From NCBI GenBank assembly GCA_937891215.1, contig CALAEU010000223.1:1-6666 (forward strand): a stretch of 6,666 nt of DNA. Direction: 5' to 3'. Each line of letters begins with the position of its first letter. Positions within the stretch are counted from its first letter, which is position 1. The translations under genes were made by a program, and so were the position numbers. This DNA comes from an uncultured Clostridia bacterium (GTDB taxonomy: Bacteria; Bacillota_A; Clostridia; Oscillospirales; Acutalibacteraceae). The notes under the pieces are model-generated. The model was not told where the DNA came from and searched no databases. It saw only the letters and a program-made list of their open reading frames with translations. Below are positions 6,117 to 6,666 of this stretch, piece after piece.

Positions 6117-6240
6117 TTGCGCAAGTTTATTTTCGCATAAATAAATAAAAAAATCAAGAAACTCTTTGTAGAAGTTCTCTACTAATCGTAGAACACCAGT
6201 AAAATCAAGGGTTTCCACTGATAATATAATAATTCTACCA
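6117..6240. other. Intergenic region between the HTH gene and the tuf terminator, no gene seen
   Basis: About 175 bases separate the HTH start codon from the tuf terminator. Beyond the promoter and dyad described separately, this part shows only an 8-bp palindrome TTGCGCAA (6117-6124) and a short GTAGA/TCTAC inverted repeat (6168-6182). No tRNA-like fold, small gene with a ribosome site, or known leader motif was recognised. Confidence 0.5.
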
Positions 6241-6276
6241 AAAACAAAAACGGTGTAGTAGTTACCTACCACACCG
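6241..6276 (-). terminator. Intrinsic terminator of tuf
   Basis: On the minus strand an 11-bp stem, CGGTGTGGTAG (6276-6266) pairing with CTACTACACCG (6261-6251) through one G-U pair, closes on a GTAA tetraloop and is followed by TTTTTGTTTT (6250-6241). It lies about 38 nt after the EF-Tu stop codon and would end tuf transcription before the HTH gene. Confidence 0.92.
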
Positions 6277-6313
6277 ATTTTTTATTAGTTAATTAGTTCT
6301 TTTAAAGTGCTAA

Positions 6314-6666
6314 TTATTCAACGATTTCTGTAACAGCACCTGAACCAACTGTACGGCCACCTTCACGGATAGCGAAACGAAGACCTTTTTCGATAGCGAT
6401 TGGAGTGATGAGTTCAACAGTCATTTCAACGTTATCGCCAGGCATACACATTTCTGTGCCTTCTGGAAGAGTAATAACACCTGTTACGTCAGTTGTTCTG
6501 AAGAAGAACTGTGGACGATAGTTGTTGAAGAATGGAGTATGACGGCCACCTTCATCTTTAGAAAGAACATAAACCTGTCCTTTGAATTTTGTGTGAGGTT
6601 TGATTGAACCTGGTTTGCAAAGAACCTGACCACGTTCAATACCTTTTCTGTCAACACCACGAAGAA
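6314..6666 (-). CDS. tuf: Elongation factor Tu, C-terminal fragment
   Basis: The last 116 complete codons of EF-Tu, the GTPase that delivers aminoacyl-tRNA to the ribosome; the gene enters from the right edge. The fragment covers the end of domain II ([19 protein letters not shown]) and essentially all of domain III ([23 protein letters not shown] at the domain's start, [38 protein letters not shown]). It ends in VTEIVE and TAA at 6316-6314. Domain III contacts the tRNA T-arm and EF-Ts. The match to bacterial EF-Tu is unmistakable and intact, with no frameshift. The Cys in QVLCKPG and the EIVE ending fit Firmicutes/Clostridia. The gene is followed by its own strong terminator, so it is the last gene of its transcript. 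Confidence 0.98.
   Translation of the reverse strand, partial: LRGVDRKGIERGQVLCKPGSIKPHTKFKGQVYVLSKDEGGRHTPFFNNYRPQFFFRTTDVTGVITLPEGTEMCMPGDNVEMTVELITPIAIEKGLRFAIREGGRTVGSGAVTEIVE

Noticed and set aside
6161..6240. Possible tRNA ending in TTCTACCA before the tuf terminator
   Set aside because: There is no T-loop consensus (GTTCRANNC), no D-arm or anticodon-stem pairing and no acceptor-stem complement at the right distance; the CCA is coincidental.
6027..6272. Minus-strand 81-codon open frame upstream of and overlapping the HTH gene
   Set aside because: It begins inside the tuf terminator stem, has no convincing ribosome site, overlaps the well-supported start of the HTH gene in another frame, and has no recognisable protein features.

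Overview
The window looks like a chromosomal segment of an AT-rich, low-GC Gram-positive bacterium, most likely a gut-type Clostridia. The reasons are the AT-rich base composition, purine-rich Shine-Dalgarno sites, a consensus sigma-A promoter, and an EF-Tu C-terminus of Firmicutes type. No rRNA, tRNA, CRISPR array, insertion sequence or prophage gene was found.

Layout. Positions 1-2583 hold a leftward (minus-strand) operon: a DUF2804 protein, then a metallophosphoesterase of about 447 residues with a long uncharacterised C-terminal part, then the first 35 codons of what looks like a polytopic MFS/GPH-type transporter that runs off the left edge. The genes are nearly contiguous (4-nt gap, then an ATGA overlap). 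Positions 2584-2720 are a compact divergent promoter region. It carries a textbook rightward promoter (TTGACA, 17 nt, TATAAT) overlapped by a perfect 12-bp dyad that looks like an operator, and a weaker leftward promoter. Positions 2721-5106 hold a rightward operon: a second, compact metallophosphoesterase, a TIM-barrel sugar isomerase/epimerase-like protein, and a maltose/galactoside O-acetyltransferase-like hexapeptide enzyme. It ends at a strong 19-bp hairpin that can terminate in both directions.

The right part is unrelated housekeeping and regulatory DNA, all on the minus strand. It holds an XRE-family helix-turn-helix protein fused to about six membrane segments (5158-6066), its 5' region with a GC-rich dyad, and the terminator and 3' end of tuf (EF-Tu) running off the right edge.

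Working together (inference): the two divergent operons share one intergenic control region and each opens with, or contains, a calcineurin-like phosphoesterase. With a putative transporter, a sugar isomerase-like enzyme and a sugar O-acetyltransferase, the likeliest theme is uptake and processing of a carbohydrate or a phosphate-ester/phosphodiester derivative of one. No substrate can be read from the sequence. The most noteworthy points are this unusual gene set, the Asn-less metal motif (AGHD instead of GNHD) in the larger phosphoesterase, and the perfect dyad on the rightward promoter.
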